Under the pieces are notes generated by a model. It was not told the origin of the DNA and did not search any database. It worked only from the letters and a program-made list of their open reading frames with translations. Shown here one piece after another: positions 45,239 to 54,187 of a stretch of DNA of 64,000 bases. This DNA is from an uncultured Jannaschia sp. (GTDB lineage: Bacteria; Pseudomonadota; Alphaproteobacteria; Rhodobacterales; Rhodobacteraceae), in assembly GCF_947494025.1 (NCBI RefSeq), contig NZ_CANLTQ010000002.1, positions 248,001-312,000 of the forward strand, written 5' to 3'. The first letter of the stretch is position 1, and each line of letters opens with the position of its first letter. Made by a program: the position numbers and the translations under genes.

Positions 45239-48206
45239 TCTGCTTCTCCCCGTCCCTGTCGAAAAAGACCGGATCGACGATCCGTGCCGCCACCGGTTCG
45301 CCCCCGATCTGGGTGAAGCGAAGCGTCTCGCCCATCCGATCGGGCCCGCGCGCGACAAGGCCCATCGCGATCCCCCGGTCGAGCGTCGGCGAGTAATAGG
45401 TGGAGGTCACGCGCCCCTCCGTCCGGCGCTGACCGTTCTCGTTCGTGCCGTCGGCGATGGCATAGGCGCCGTCCTCGAGGATCGAGCCGTCGATCGTTTC
45501 GAGCCCCACGAGCTTCCACCGATCGGGCTTTCGGAACGCGTCCCGCCCCTGCCCGCGCTTGCCAAGGAAGTCCTCTTTTTTCTTGGAGATCGCCCAGTCG
45601 AGACCCAAATCCTGTGGGATGATGGTTCCGTCGGTTTCATCGCCGATCATAATGAAGCCCTTCTCGGCCCGCATGACGTGCAGCGCCTCGGTCCCGTAGG
45701 GCATCGCGCCGAACTCGACGCCCGCCTCCATCAGCGCGTCCCAGAGCGCGCGGCCCTGGCCGGCCGGCACCGCGATTTCATAGCTGAGCTCGCCCGAGAA
45801 GCTGATCCGGAAGACGCGCGCCTCGAAACCGCCGAGCGTGCCGTCGGTCCAGGCCATGAACGGCAGCGTTTCGGCCGAGACGTCCATGCCACCCAGCTTT
45901 TCCAGCACCGCGCGCGCCTTCGGGCCGACAACGGCGATTTGCGCGAACTGCTCCGTCAGGTTGAGCGTGTGGACCTTCCAGTCCCACCACTCGCATTGCA
46001 GCCAATCCTCCATCCAGACGTGGATGCGCTCGGCCCCGCCGGTGGTGGTGTGACAGAGGAAGGTCTGATCGTCGATCCGCGCGACGACCCCGTCATCCAT
46101 CAGAAAGCCGTTCTCATCGCACATGAGCCCGTAGCGGCACCGTCCCGGCTTCAGCGTCGACATCATGTTCGTGTAGAGCATGTCGAGGAACCGCCCGGCA
46201 TCGGGACCGCGGACGAGGATCTTGCCCAGCGTGGAGGCGTCGAGCAGTCCCAGCCTCTCGCGTGTGTTCCGAACCTCGCGGATGACGGCGTCGGCATGGC
46301 TTTCGCCCGGCCTTGGGTAGCAATAGGGCCGCCGCCACTGGCCCACCGGTTCCCAATGGGCGCCGTGGTTCTCGTGCCAGTCGTGGACCGGCGTCCGGCG
46401 CAGCGGCTGGAACGCGACGCCGCGCGCCTCGCCCGCGAGCGTGCCGATGGTGACCGGCGTGTAGGGCGGACGGAACGTCGTCGTGCCGACCTGCGGGATC
46501 GTCGTGTCGAGCCGGTCGGCCAGCACGGCGAGCCCGTTGATGTTGCTGAGCTTGCCCTGATCGGTCGCCATGCCGAGCGTGGTGTAGCGTTTGGCGTGCT
46601 CGACGCTCTCGAACCCCTCCTGCGCGGCGAGGCGTATGTCGGAGACCTTCACGTCGTTCTGGTAGTCGAGCCACATCTTCGCGCGCAGCTTGTGCGGCGC
46701 ACCCTCCGGCATGGTCCAGACTTGCCGGATCGGGCCTTCCGCGATGTCCTCGACCTCGGGCGCCGGACCGCCCAGCGTGTCGGCGACGTCTGTCAGCACC
46801 TCCGCCGTGCTCAGCGCCCCGCTCGCGGCGCCGATCACGCTCACGAAGCCCTTGCCGTCCGCGCCGGTCGGCGGATTGTCCGCGTCGGGCCGGAACATCG
46901 CGCGGGCCTCGTCCCACCAGAGCTTGCCGCCGCAATGCGACCACAGATGCACGACCGGGGACCAACCGCCCGACATCGCCACGCAGTCGCAGCGGATCTC
47001 CTGCAGCACGGTGCCGTCGCCCGACTGCGCGCAGACGGAGACGCCGGTGACGCGCCCGTCGCCATGCACCCTCGCGATGCCGCGTCCCGCATGAACGCGG
47101 ACGCCCATCCCCTTGACCTCGTTCACGAGAGGGCTGTTCATTCCCTCGCGCACGTCGAGGATGGCCGGCACGCGCAGACCCGCCGCGAGCAGCGCCTTCG
47201 CCGTCCGGTAAGCATCGTCGTTGTTGGTCACGATGACGGTCCGCTCGCCCAGCGAGACGCCGTAATCCACGACGTAGTCACGCAACGCGGAGGCCAGAAG
47301 CACGCCCGGCACGTCGTTGCCGGCGAAGCTGAGCGGTCGCTCGATGGCGCCGGTCGCCGCGACGACGCGACCGGCGCGGACGCGCCAGAGACGTTGCCGG
47401 GGGCCGGACTTCCCGGCCAGATGGTCCGTCAGCGACTCGGTGCACAGGACGTAACCATGATCGTAGACGCCGGACCCCTCGCAGCGGAGGAGCATCGTGA
47501 CGTTCTCCATCGCCCCAAGGGCTTGCACGCTGTCCCTCACCCACTCGGCGGCAGGTTGTCCATCCAGCGTCGCGCCGTCGGTCGGAGCGCGTCCGCCCCA
47601 AAGTTCCTGCCGTTCCACGAGCATCACGCGCTCGCCCGCCGCCGCCGCCGCGCGCGCAGCGACAAGGCCGGCGATCCCGCCGCCGACCACGAGCGTGTCG
47701 CAATAGGCGTAGCGATGGGCGTAGGTGTCGCGATCCGCCTCGGTCGGCGCCGCGCCGAGACCCGTCGCGCGCCGGATGAGGGGCTCGAAGACATGCTTCC
47801 AGAACGGGCGCGGATGGATGAAGGTCTTGTAGTAGAACCCGGCCGGCAGGAACTTCGACCCGTAATCGTTGACCCGACCGATGTCGAAATCAAGCGACGG
47901 CCAGGCGTTCTGGCTCCGCGCGACGAGTCCTTCCCAGAGCGGCTGCACCGTGGCGCGCTGGTTCGGCTCGAACCGCGCGCCCTCGCCGATGGAGACGAGC
48001 GCGTTCGGCTCCTCCGGGCCGGACCCCACGACGGAGCGCGGTCGATGGTACTTGAAGCTGCGCCCCATCAGGAGCTGGCCGTTGGCGAGCAGGGCCGAAG
48101 CGACGGTGTCGCCGGCGAAGCCGCGCATCTCGCGACCGTCGAACGTGAAGCTCACGGGGCGGCTGCGGTCGATGCGCCGTCCGCCGGTCCTGAGGCGTCG
48201 GCTCAT
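45231..48206 (-). CDS. soxA: Sarcosine oxidase subunit alpha
   Basis: Large subunit of 991 residues. The N-terminus has a 2Fe-2S-ferredoxin-like fold (RPVSFTFDGREMRGFAGDTV), then an FAD/NAD-binding region (DTLVVGGGIAGLVAARAAAA at about 170), and from about residue 600 a GcvT-type folate-binding domain (FQPLRRTPVHDWHENHGAHW onward). The tetramer demethylates sarcosine to glycine, passing the methyl group to tetrahydrofolate and reducing oxygen to hydrogen peroxide. The ATG overlaps soxD as ATGA. Length is standard. Confidence 0.96.
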   Translation of the reverse strand: MSRRLRTGGRRIDRSRPVSFTFDGREMRGFAGDTVASALLANGQLLMGRSFKYHRPRSVVGSGPEEPNALVSIGEGARFEPNQRATVQPLWEGLVARSQNAWPSLDFDIGRVNDYGSKFLPAGFYYKTFIHPRPFWKHVFEPLIRRATGLGAAPTEADRDTYAHRYAYCDTLVVGGGIAGLVAARAAAAAGERVMLVERQELWGGRAPTDGATLDGQPAAEWVRDSVQALGAMENVTMLLRCEGSGVYDHGYVLCTESLTDHLAGKSGPRQRLWRVRAGRVVAATGAIERPLSFAGNDVPGVLLASALRDYVVDYGVSLGERTVIVTNNDDAYRTAKALLAAGLRVPAILDVREGMNSPLVNEVKGMGVRVHAGRGIARVHGDGRVTGVSVCAQSGDGTVLQEIRCDCVAMSGGWSPVVHLWSHCGGKLWWDEARAMFRPDADNPPTGADGKGFVSVIGAASGALSTAEVLTDVADTLGGPAPEVEDIAEGPIRQVWTMPEGAPHKLRAKMWLDYQNDVKVSDIRLAAQEGFESVEHAKRYTTLGMATDQGKLSNINGLAVLADRLDTTIPQVGTTTFRPPYTPVTIGTLAGEARGVAFQPLRRTPVHDWHENHGAHWEPVGQWRRPYCYPRPGESHADAVIREVRNTRERLGLLDASTLGKILVRGPDAGRFLDMLYTNMMSTLKPGRCRYGLMCDENGFLMDDGVVARIDDQTFLCHTTTGGAERIHVWMEDWLQCEWWDWKVHTLNLTEQFAQIAVVGPKARAVLEKLGGMDVSAETLPFMAWTDGTLGGFEARVFRISFSGELSYEIAVPAGQGRALWDALMEAGVEFGAMPYGTEALHVMRAEKGFIMIGDETDGTIIPQDLGLDWAISKKKEDFLGKRGQGRDAFRKPDRWKLVGLETIDGSILEDGAYAIADGTNENGQRRTEGRVTSTYYSPTLDRGIAMGLVARGPDRMGETLRFTQIGGEPVAARIVDPVFFDRDGEKQNV

Positions 48207-48511
48207 GCCCCCGTCCTCCGCGCGATCTCATCCCGGATATGCTGCGGCGGCTCGGTCGTCCGGGCCGGATACGTGCCGTAGACCTCCAGCGTCGCGGTGT
48301 TGCGGGCGGCAAGGAACCACTTGCCGCACCCATAGGCATGCCGCCAGCGCTCGAAATGCACGCCTTTCGCGTTGTCGCGCAGGAACATGTATTCTTCGAA
48401 CTGCTCGGCGGTGGAATCCGGCCCGAAGCGCTTCAGATGCGCCTCGCCCCCAGGCGCGAGTTCGGTTTCCTCCACCGCGAGGCCGCAATTCGGACAAGTC
48501 AGCAGAAGCAT
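48203..48511 (-). CDS. soxD: Sarcosine oxidase subunit delta
   Basis: Zinc-binding subunit of 102 residues. The zinc ligands are visible as C6 and C9 (LLTCPNCGLAV), H58 and C62 (HAYGCGKWF). It overlaps soxA by 4 bp. The other conserved parts, FEEYMFLRDNAKGVHFERW and ARNTATLEVYGTYPA, match the family over full length. A small membrane-protein gene separates it from soxB, where the two are normally adjacent. Confidence 0.95.
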   Translation of the reverse strand: MLLLTCPNCGLAVEETELAPGGEAHLKRFGPDSTAEQFEEYMFLRDNAKGVHFERWRHAYGCGKWFLAARNTATLEVYGTYPARTTEPPQHIRDEIARRTGA

Positions 48512-48562
48512 GACGCATCCCCGTCACGCATGGCACGGACGGCCATTGCCGGCCGCCTTCCG

Positions 48563-48742
48563 TCAGGGCGTGACGAGTCGCGCCGTCTTCGGAGCGTCGA
48601 TCCGCACCTGCGGAGCGCCTCCGACGCCGAGATCGAACACACCGCTGACCAGGACGACGCCGAGTACCAGGATCGCCACTCCGGCCCCGCCGAGGACGAG
48701 AGCCAGACCACGCGGTCGCCGGCGAATGATTCGGGAAAGCAT
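48563..48742 (-). CDS. Small single-helix membrane protein inside the sox operon
   Basis: A 59-residue protein from an ATG at 48742 with GAGG 5 bases upstream: a basic N-terminus (LSRIIRRRPRG), one strong membrane helix (LALVLGGAGVAILVLGVVLV, about residues 12-31), and a short C-terminal tail (GAPQVRIDAPKTARLVTP). An ATG 11 codons earlier is less well placed. No family was recognised. Between soxB and soxD it might anchor or accompany the oxidase, or be unrelated. 48776-48863 upstream is AT-rich for this genome and contains the palindrome GGCGAAGTTTCGCC (48787-48800). Confidence 0.6.
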   Translation of the reverse strand: MLSRIIRRRPRGLALVLGGAGVAILVLGVVLVSGVFDLGVGGAPQVRIDAPKTARLVTP

Positions 48743-48863
48743 GACGCCTCGATGGAAATTGCACTCGGTCGCCAATATACATTATCGGCGAAGTTTCGCC
48801 AGCTACGACCTGCTTTCAAATTTACCAACTTGACGCGCAAGGTGGTTTGCGAATGCGCACGCA

Positions 48864-50108
48864 TCAATGGGCCACCCCCGCGGCAACGGATTCGTCGATG
48901 AAGCGCCCCTCCCGGAACCGTTCCAGTCCAAAGGCCGCGGTCAGCGGCGAATACCCCTTCGCCATCAGCTCCGCCATGCCGAAGCCGGATCCGGGGATCG
49001 CCTTGAAGCCTCCGGTGCCCCATCCGCAATTGACGAAGATGCCCTCGACCGGCGTCCTGGACAGGATGGGGGAGCGGTCGCCCGTCACGTCCACGATCCC
49101 GCCCCATTGGCGCAGCATCTTCAGGCGGGAAATCATTGGAAAGGTCTCCACAAGCGCGCGCAGCGTTTCCTCGATGTGGTGGAAGGAGCCGCGCTGCGTG
49201 TAGTTGTTGTAGCCGTCCGTGCCGCCGCCGATCACCATCTCGCCCTTGTCGGACTGGCTCATGTAGCCATGCACCGTGTTCGCCATCACGACCACATCCA
49301 TGCAGGGCTTGACCGGCTCGGAGACAAGCGCCTGCAACGCCACCGATTCGAGCGGCAGGCGGAAACCGGCCATCTTGGCCAGCACACCGGAATGGCCGGC
49401 CACCACGATGCCGAGCTTGTCGCAGCCGATCGGGCCTTGGGTCGTCTGGACGCCGGTCACCCGCTCGCCGTCGCGGTCGATCCCCGTGACCTCGCAGCGC
49501 TGGATGATGTCCATGCCCATGTCGGTGCAGGCGCGGGCATAGCCCCAGGCGACCGCGTCGTGCCGCGCGGTGCCGCCGCGCGCCTGCCACAGACCGCCGA
49601 GGACCGGATAGCGCGGCCCGTCGATATTCATGATCGAGCAGAGTTCCTTCACCCGCTCGGGCCCGATCCATTCGGTCGCGACGCCCTGCAGCGCGTTGGC
49701 GTGCGCGGTGCGCTTGTAGCCGCGGACCTCGTGATGGGTCTGTGCCAGCATGATCACGCCGCGGGGCGAGAACATGACGTTGTAGTTCAGCTCCTGACTC
49801 AGCGTCTCGTAGAGGCCGCGCGACTTCTCGTAGATCGCCGCCGACGGGTCCTGCAGATAGTTCGAGCGGATGATCGTGGTGTTGCGACCGGTATTGCCGC
49901 CGCCGAGCCAGCCCTTTTCGAGGATGCCGACATTGGTGATGCCGAAGTTCCGGCCAAGGTAATACGCCGTCGCGAGCCCGTGCCCGCCCGCGCCCACGAT
50001 GATCACGTCGTAGCGTTTCGCGGGCGAACGCTTGGCCCAGGTCCGGCCCCAGCCCTCGTGGTTTCGCATGGCCTCGCGCGCGATGGCGAAGGCGGAAAAG
50101 CGTCGCAT
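48864..50108 (-). CDS. soxB: Sarcosine oxidase subunit beta
   Basis: Catalytic FAD subunit of 414 residues. The dinucleotide fold begins YDVIIVGAGGHGLATAYYLG (about residues 33-52). GNTGRNTTIIRSNYLQ is the region of the flavin and sarcosine site, and TPVEGIFVNCGWGTGGFKAI the conserved C-terminal block. Covalent FMN attaches to a His in this subunit in characterised enzymes. The start at 50108 (MRRFSAFAIAREAMRNHEGW) gives the normal length. It is divergent from ccmI, 180 bp away. Confidence 0.95.
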   Translation of the reverse strand: MRRFSAFAIAREAMRNHEGWGRTWAKRSPAKRYDVIIVGAGGHGLATAYYLGRNFGITNVGILEKGWLGGGNTGRNTTIIRSNYLQDPSAAIYEKSRGLYETLSQELNYNVMFSPRGVIMLAQTHHEVRGYKRTAHANALQGVATEWIGPERVKELCSIMNIDGPRYPVLGGLWQARGGTARHDAVAWGYARACTDMGMDIIQRCEVTGIDRDGERVTGVQTTQGPIGCDKLGIVVAGHSGVLAKMAGFRLPLESVALQALVSEPVKPCMDVVVMANTVHGYMSQSDKGEMVIGGGTDGYNNYTQRGSFHHIEETLRALVETFPMISRLKMLRQWGGIVDVTGDRSPILSRTPVEGIFVNCGWGTGGFKAIPGSGFGMAELMAKGYSPLTAAFGLERFREGRFIDESVAAGVAH

Positions 50109-50288
50109 GGGCGGGCGGCCCTCCGGTTCTCGGTCCCTGATCTCGGCTCCCCTTCGCATGGCCGTCGCGGTCGCTTCTGACCCGCTGCGGCATCTGCGAG
50201 GAGTTTCGCGACATCGCCGGTAGCGTGCGCGGTCACGAAGCCGCAAGTGGGGCTTCTGTCGCAGGGCGAACGGGGCTAGGTGCGGCGC

Positions 50289-51488
50289 ATGATTTTCTGG
50301 ATCGTCGCGGCCCTCGTCTTGGCCGTCTGCATCGCCACCATCGCCTCCGCGCTTCTGCGCGACCGCCCCGCCGGGCCGGCGGCGCCGGACGTGGAGATCT
50401 ACCGCGATCAACTGGCCGAACTGGAGCGTGACAGGACGCGCGGCACGCTCGCGCCCGAGGAGGCGGAGGCGGCGCGGGCCGAGGTCGTGCGCCGCCTCCT
50501 CGCGGCCGATCGCCGACAGGCCGCCGCCACCGGGCCGGGCGGCCGCTGGCTCGGCCTCGCGCTCGTCGCGGTGCCGGTCGTCGCGGTCAGTCTCACCACC
50601 TATCTCGCCATCGGCGCGCCGGGCTACGGGGACATGCCGCTCCTCGGGCGGATCGAGCGGATCGATGCGGCCCGCCGCGGCCGGCCCTCGCAGGAAGCGG
50701 CCGAGGTTGCGGCACCCGAACGGATCGACACGTCCCGACCGGACGTCACCGGGATGGCGCAAAACCTTCGCGCGGTGCTGGCCGGGCGGCCGGACGACCT
50801 GCGCGGATGGGAGCTTGCGGTCACGACCTTCTCGGGTCTGGGCGACATGCGCGCGGCGTGGCGGGCGCAGGACCGGGTTCTGGCCATCCGGGGCGACAGC
50901 GCGAGCGGCGAGGACCTTGCCGTTCTGGGGGAGCTCATGGTCATCGCCGCTGGCGGCTACGTCTCGCCCGAGGCGGAGCGGGCCTTCTCGGAGGCCGTGC
51001 GCCGCGACCCGGAGAACGGCCTCGCCCGCTACTATGCCGGGCTCATGTACGCGCAGGGCGGCCGGCCCGACCTCGCGTTCCGCCTGTGGCAGCGGCTGGT
51101 GGCCGACAGCGCGCCGGACGATCCCTGGCTCGAGCCCATCTACGCGCAGATCGAGGAGGTCTCCGTCCTCGCGGGCGAGCCGACCGCGCTCGACGAACTG
51201 CCGGCCCCGCGAGGGCCGGGCGAGGCCGACATCGCGGCAAGCGCGGACATGACGCCGGAGGACCGTGTGGCGATGATCGCCGGCATGGTCGAAGGCCTCG
51301 CCACGCGCCTCGCGACCGAGGGCGGCCCGCCCGCCGACTGGGCGCGGCTCATCACCTCCTTCGGCGTGCTGGGCCGCACCGACGACGCGGCGGCGGTCTA
51401 CGCGGAGGCGAAGTCGGTCTTCGCCGGAAGCCCCGACGCGCTCGACCTCCTTGCGCAGGCGGCGGACGATGCGGGGCTTGCCCGATGA
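50289..51488 (+). CDS. ccmI: c-type cytochrome biogenesis protein CcmI (CycH)
   Basis: Membrane protein of 399 residues that presents apocytochrome c to the haem-ligation complex. Helix 1 at residues 1-22 (MIFWIVAALVLAVCIATIAS), a coiled cytoplasmic loop with EIYRDQLAELERDRTRGTLA, helix 2 at about 86-108, then a periplasmic TPR-rich region. ATG 50289 is chosen over GTG 50280 because it begins at the family N-terminus. Its stop overlaps ruvX (ATGA). Confidence 0.9.
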   Translation: MIFWIVAALVLAVCIATIASALLRDRPAGPAAPDVEIYRDQLAELERDRTRGTLAPEEAEAARAEVVRRLLAADRRQAAATGPGGRWLGLALVAVPVVAVSLTTYLAIGAPGYGDMPLLGRIERIDAARRGRPSQEAAEVAAPERIDTSRPDVTGMAQNLRAVLAGRPDDLRGWELAVTTFSGLGDMRAAWRAQDRVLAIRGDSASGEDLAVLGELMVIAAGGYVSPEAERAFSEAVRRDPENGLARYYAGLMYAQGGRPDLAFRLWQRLVADSAPDDPWLEPIYAQIEEVSVLAGEPTALDELPAPRGPGEADIAASADMTPEDRVAMIAGMVEGLATRLATEGGPPADWARLITSFGVLGRTDDAAAVYAEAKSVFAGSPDALDLLAQAADDAGLAR

Positions 51489-51958
51489 TCTGCGAGACGA
51501 TGGAGGACTACGCGGCCGCCCTGCCCCGCTATGGCGCGCTGATGGGGCTCGACCTCGGCACCAAGACGATCGGCGTCGCGGTGAGCGACACGATGCGGTC
51601 CGTCGCGACCCCGCTCGAGACGATCCGGCGCACGAAGTTCACCGCCGACGCGGTCGCCATCGAGGCGTTGCTCGCGGCGCGGTCGGTGGCCGGCATCGTC
51701 CTCGGCCTGCCGCTCAACATGGACGGCTCCGAGGGGCCGCGCCTGCAATCGACCCGCGCCTTCGCGCGCAACCTCGCCCGGCGGATCGACACGCCCATCG
51801 CCTTCTGGGACGAGCGCCTTTCCACCGTGGCCGCCGAGCGCGCGCTGCTCGAGGCCGACACTTCGCGCAAGCGCCGGGCCGCCGTGATCGACCACGTCGC
51901 AGCGGGCTACATCCTGCAGGGCGCGCTCGACCGCCTCCGCCATCTGGGGGCCGCGTGA
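51485..51958 (+). CDS. ruvX: Holliday junction resolvase-like RuvX (YqgF)
   Basis: RNase H-fold protein of 157 residues, now linked to pre-16S rRNA 5' processing. LMGLDLGTKTIGVAVSD is the YqgF signature with the catalytic Asp; IVLGLPLNMDGSEGPR and FWDERLSTVAAERALLEADT complete the active site, and AVIDHVAAGYILQGALD ends the domain. It overlaps ccmI by 4 bp and the DUF1289 gene by 4 bp (GTGA). Confidence 0.94.
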   Translation: MICETMEDYAAALPRYGALMGLDLGTKTIGVAVSDTMRSVATPLETIRRTKFTADAVAIEALLAARSVAGIVLGLPLNMDGSEGPRLQSTRAFARNLARRIDTPIAFWDERLSTVAAERALLEADTSRKRRAAVIDHVAAGYILQGALDRLRHLGAA

Positions 51959-52203
51959 ACGACGACGGGCTCTGGCGGCGCGACGAGATCGAGAGCCCCT
52001 GCATCCGGGTCTGCGTCGTGCACCCGGAGACGCGGCTCTGCACCGGTTGCCTGCGGACGCTGGACGAGATCGCGGCCTGGTCGCGGATGACGCCCGAGGC
52101 GCGTCAGCAGGTCATGCAGGAACTTCCGGACCGGGCCGCGCGGCACAGGGTCCGGCGCGGTGGACGGGCGGGGCGACTGACGCGCCAAGGTCCGCCGCGT
52201 TAG
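51955..52203 (+). CDS. DUF1289 cysteine-motif protein
   Basis: An 82-residue protein from a GTG at 51955 that overlaps the ruvX stop. Four cysteines in SPCIRVCVVHPETRLCTGC, followed by LRTLDEIAAWSRMTPEARQQ, are the DUF1289 pattern, probably a metal or Fe-S site. The C-terminus is arginine-rich. Function unknown. Its 3' end overlaps the convergent TauE/SafE gene by 4 bp. Confidence 0.88.
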   Translation: MNDDGLWRRDEIESPCIRVCVVHPETRLCTGCLRTLDEIAAWSRMTPEARQQVMQELPDRAARHRVRRGGRAGRLTRQGPPR

Positions 52204-53018
52204 GTCAGGATCTTGCGCAACATGTTGAGCGCGACCAGCAGCAGAAAGAAGGCGAAAGCCCGCTTGAGCGGCGCCGGATTCATCCTGTGCGCGAGCTTCG
52301 CGCCGAGCGGCGCCGTCAGCAGGGTCATCGCCACGATGACCACGAAGGCCGGCAAGTTGACGAGGCCCAGCGTGAAGGGCGGAAACGTCCCCCGCGTCGG
52401 CAGCGCGAGGAACAGGATCACCGCCGGCACCGCGATCAGGATGCCGAATCCCGCCGCCGTCGCGACCGCCCGGTGGATCGGAATGCCGTGCAGCGTCATC
52501 AGCGGCACCCCGAAGCTGCCCCCGCCGATTCCCATCAGGACCGACAGGAACCCGACGAGCGGCGAGTAGAGGTAGCGTTTCCAGCCGCGCGGCATCTCGT
52601 CGGCGATCCGCCAGGTCGGGCGGGACACGCCCATGTAGATTGCCACGACGAGTGCCAGCGCCGCGAACACGCCGGTCAGCGTTTCCGAGCGCAGCTGCGT
52701 GGCCGTGAGCGAGCCCAGCAATGCCCCGATCACGATGCCCGGCCCCCATCCCCTGAGGATGTCGAACTCGACCGCGCCCTTGGCCGCATGCGCCTTCACG
52801 GAGCGGAGCGAGGTCACGACGATCGTGGCGAGCGAGGTGGCGACGCAGACCTGCATGATGTTCGGCCCGTCGAAGCCGAGCGTCTGGAACACGTAGTAGA
52901 AGGCCGGCACGAGGACGATCCCGCCGCCGACCCCGAGAAGGCCCGCGAGGATGCCCGCGAAGGCGCCCACGGCGAGCAGGAAGGCGAGCAGGGGCAGCAG
53001 GATGGCGACGTCGGGCAT
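52200..53018 (-). CDS. TauE/SafE family membrane exporter
   Basis: Inner-membrane protein of 272 residues with about eight helices in two repeats: GILAGLLGVGGGIVLVPAFY (first repeat) and GFLSVLMGIGGGSFGVPLMT (second repeat) are the paired family motifs. Members export sulfite, sulfoacetate or other small anions; the substrate here is not indicated by neighbours. The stop overlaps the DUF1289 gene by 4 bp. Confidence 0.9.
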   Translation of the reverse strand: MPDVAILLPLLAFLLAVGAFAGILAGLLGVGGGIVLVPAFYYVFQTLGFDGPNIMQVCVATSLATIVVTSLRSVKAHAAKGAVEFDILRGWGPGIVIGALLGSLTATQLRSETLTGVFAALALVVAIYMGVSRPTWRIADEMPRGWKRYLYSPLVGFLSVLMGIGGGSFGVPLMTLHGIPIHRAVATAAGFGILIAVPAVILFLALPTRGTFPPFTLGLVNLPAFVVIVAMTLLTAPLGAKLAHRMNPAPLKRAFAFFLLLVALNMLRKILT

Positions 53019-53087
53019 TGCGTTCTCCGGACACGAATTCGCCCGCCATATCTTGCGGCGCCGGGCGCGGCCAGTGCGAACGGGGGT

Positions 53088-54098
53088 TCAGGCGGCCGCG
53101 GCCGAGACGTGTTCCAGAGCGGCATGAAGGACCTCGGGGCCCGCGCCGGGACGTGCCGCGCCCTCCGACAGCGTCCGCCGCCAGCCGCGCGCGCCGGGAA
53201 GGCCCGCGAACAGGCCGAGCATGTGTCGCGTGACCTGTCCGAGCTTGCCGCCCGCCTCCAGATGCGCCTCGATATGGGGCACCATCCGCAGGGCCGCCGT
53301 GGCCCGGTCCGGACAGGAATCGGCGACTCCGTAAACGACGCTGTCGGCCCGCAGCAGAACGCCGCCGGGGTCGTGGTAGGCCGCGCGGCCGATCATCGCC
53401 CCGTCCACATGCCGAAGCTGCGTGAGCGCGTCGTCCAGCGACGCGATTCCCCCGTTGATCGCGACGGAAAGGCCGGAAAACCGCGCCTTCATCGCGTGGA
53501 CGAGCGGGTAGTCGAGCGGCGGAACCTCCCGGTTCTCCTTCGGGCTCAATCCCTGCAACCAGGCCTTGCGCGCGTGGATCGTCACCTGCCGGACTCCGGA
53601 ATCGGCCATGCGCGACAGAAGGTCGGGCAGCACGACGGCTTCGTCCTGTTCGTCGACCCCGAGACGACACTTCATCGTCACGGGAACCCCGCCCGCCGCG
53701 CGGACCATCGCGGCGAGGCACTCCGCCACCAATGCGGGCCGCTCCATCAGCACCGCGCCGAAGCAGCCGGACTGGACCCTGTCGGACGGGCAGCCGACGT
53801 TCAGATTGACCTCGTCGTATCCACGCGCAGCGCCGAGGGCCGTCGCCTCCGCGAGCTCGACCGGATCGCTGCCGCCGAGTTGCAGCGCGACCGGGTGCTC
53901 CACGGGATCGAAGTCGAGCAGGTGCGTCGCGCCCCCCCGGACGAGGGCCGCCGCGGTCACCATCTCGGTATAGAGCAACGTCCGACGCGTCAGGACGCGA
54001 TGGAACACCCGGCAATGCCGGTCGGTCCAATCCATCATCGGGGCGACGGACAGGCGGGCGGGGGCGCCTGTCTTCGGCGCGGAGTCCAAGCGTTCCAT
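53088..54098 (-). CDS. dusA: tRNA-dihydrouridine(20/20a) synthase DusA
   Basis: FMN-dependent enzyme of 336 residues. LSVAPMMDWTDRHCRVFHRV, VNLNVGCPSDRVQSGCFGAV (catalytic Cys), VTIHARKAWLQGLSPKENRE and VAINGGIASLDDALTQL are DusA-specific. The ATG at 54098 has GAGG 6 bases upstream and is preferred over a GTG four codons earlier. The window thus encodes two Dus enzymes, DusA and DusB. Confidence 0.93.
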   Translation of the reverse strand: MERLDSAPKTGAPARLSVAPMMDWTDRHCRVFHRVLTRRTLLYTEMVTAAALVRGGATHLLDFDPVEHPVALQLGGSDPVELAEATALGAARGYDEVNLNVGCPSDRVQSGCFGAVLMERPALVAECLAAMVRAAGGVPVTMKCRLGVDEQDEAVVLPDLLSRMADSGVRQVTIHARKAWLQGLSPKENREVPPLDYPLVHAMKARFSGLSVAINGGIASLDDALTQLRHVDGAMIGRAAYHDPGGVLLRADSVVYGVADSCPDRATAALRMVPHIEAHLEAGGKLGQVTRHMLGLFAGLPGARGWRRTLSEGAARPGAGPEVLHAALEHVSAAAA

Positions 54099-54187
54099 CT
54101 CGGGCCTCACGTTTGCTGATCCGCCCTGTTACGCGTCCTTTTCCGGCGTTTCAAACCCCCGGCCCGCGCGGTCTCACGTCGTCGGGA

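Noticed and set aside
45225-48281. A 1018-codon open frame on the plus strand opposite soxA
   Set aside because: Antisense shadow of soxA with no ribosome-binding site and no recognisable domain.
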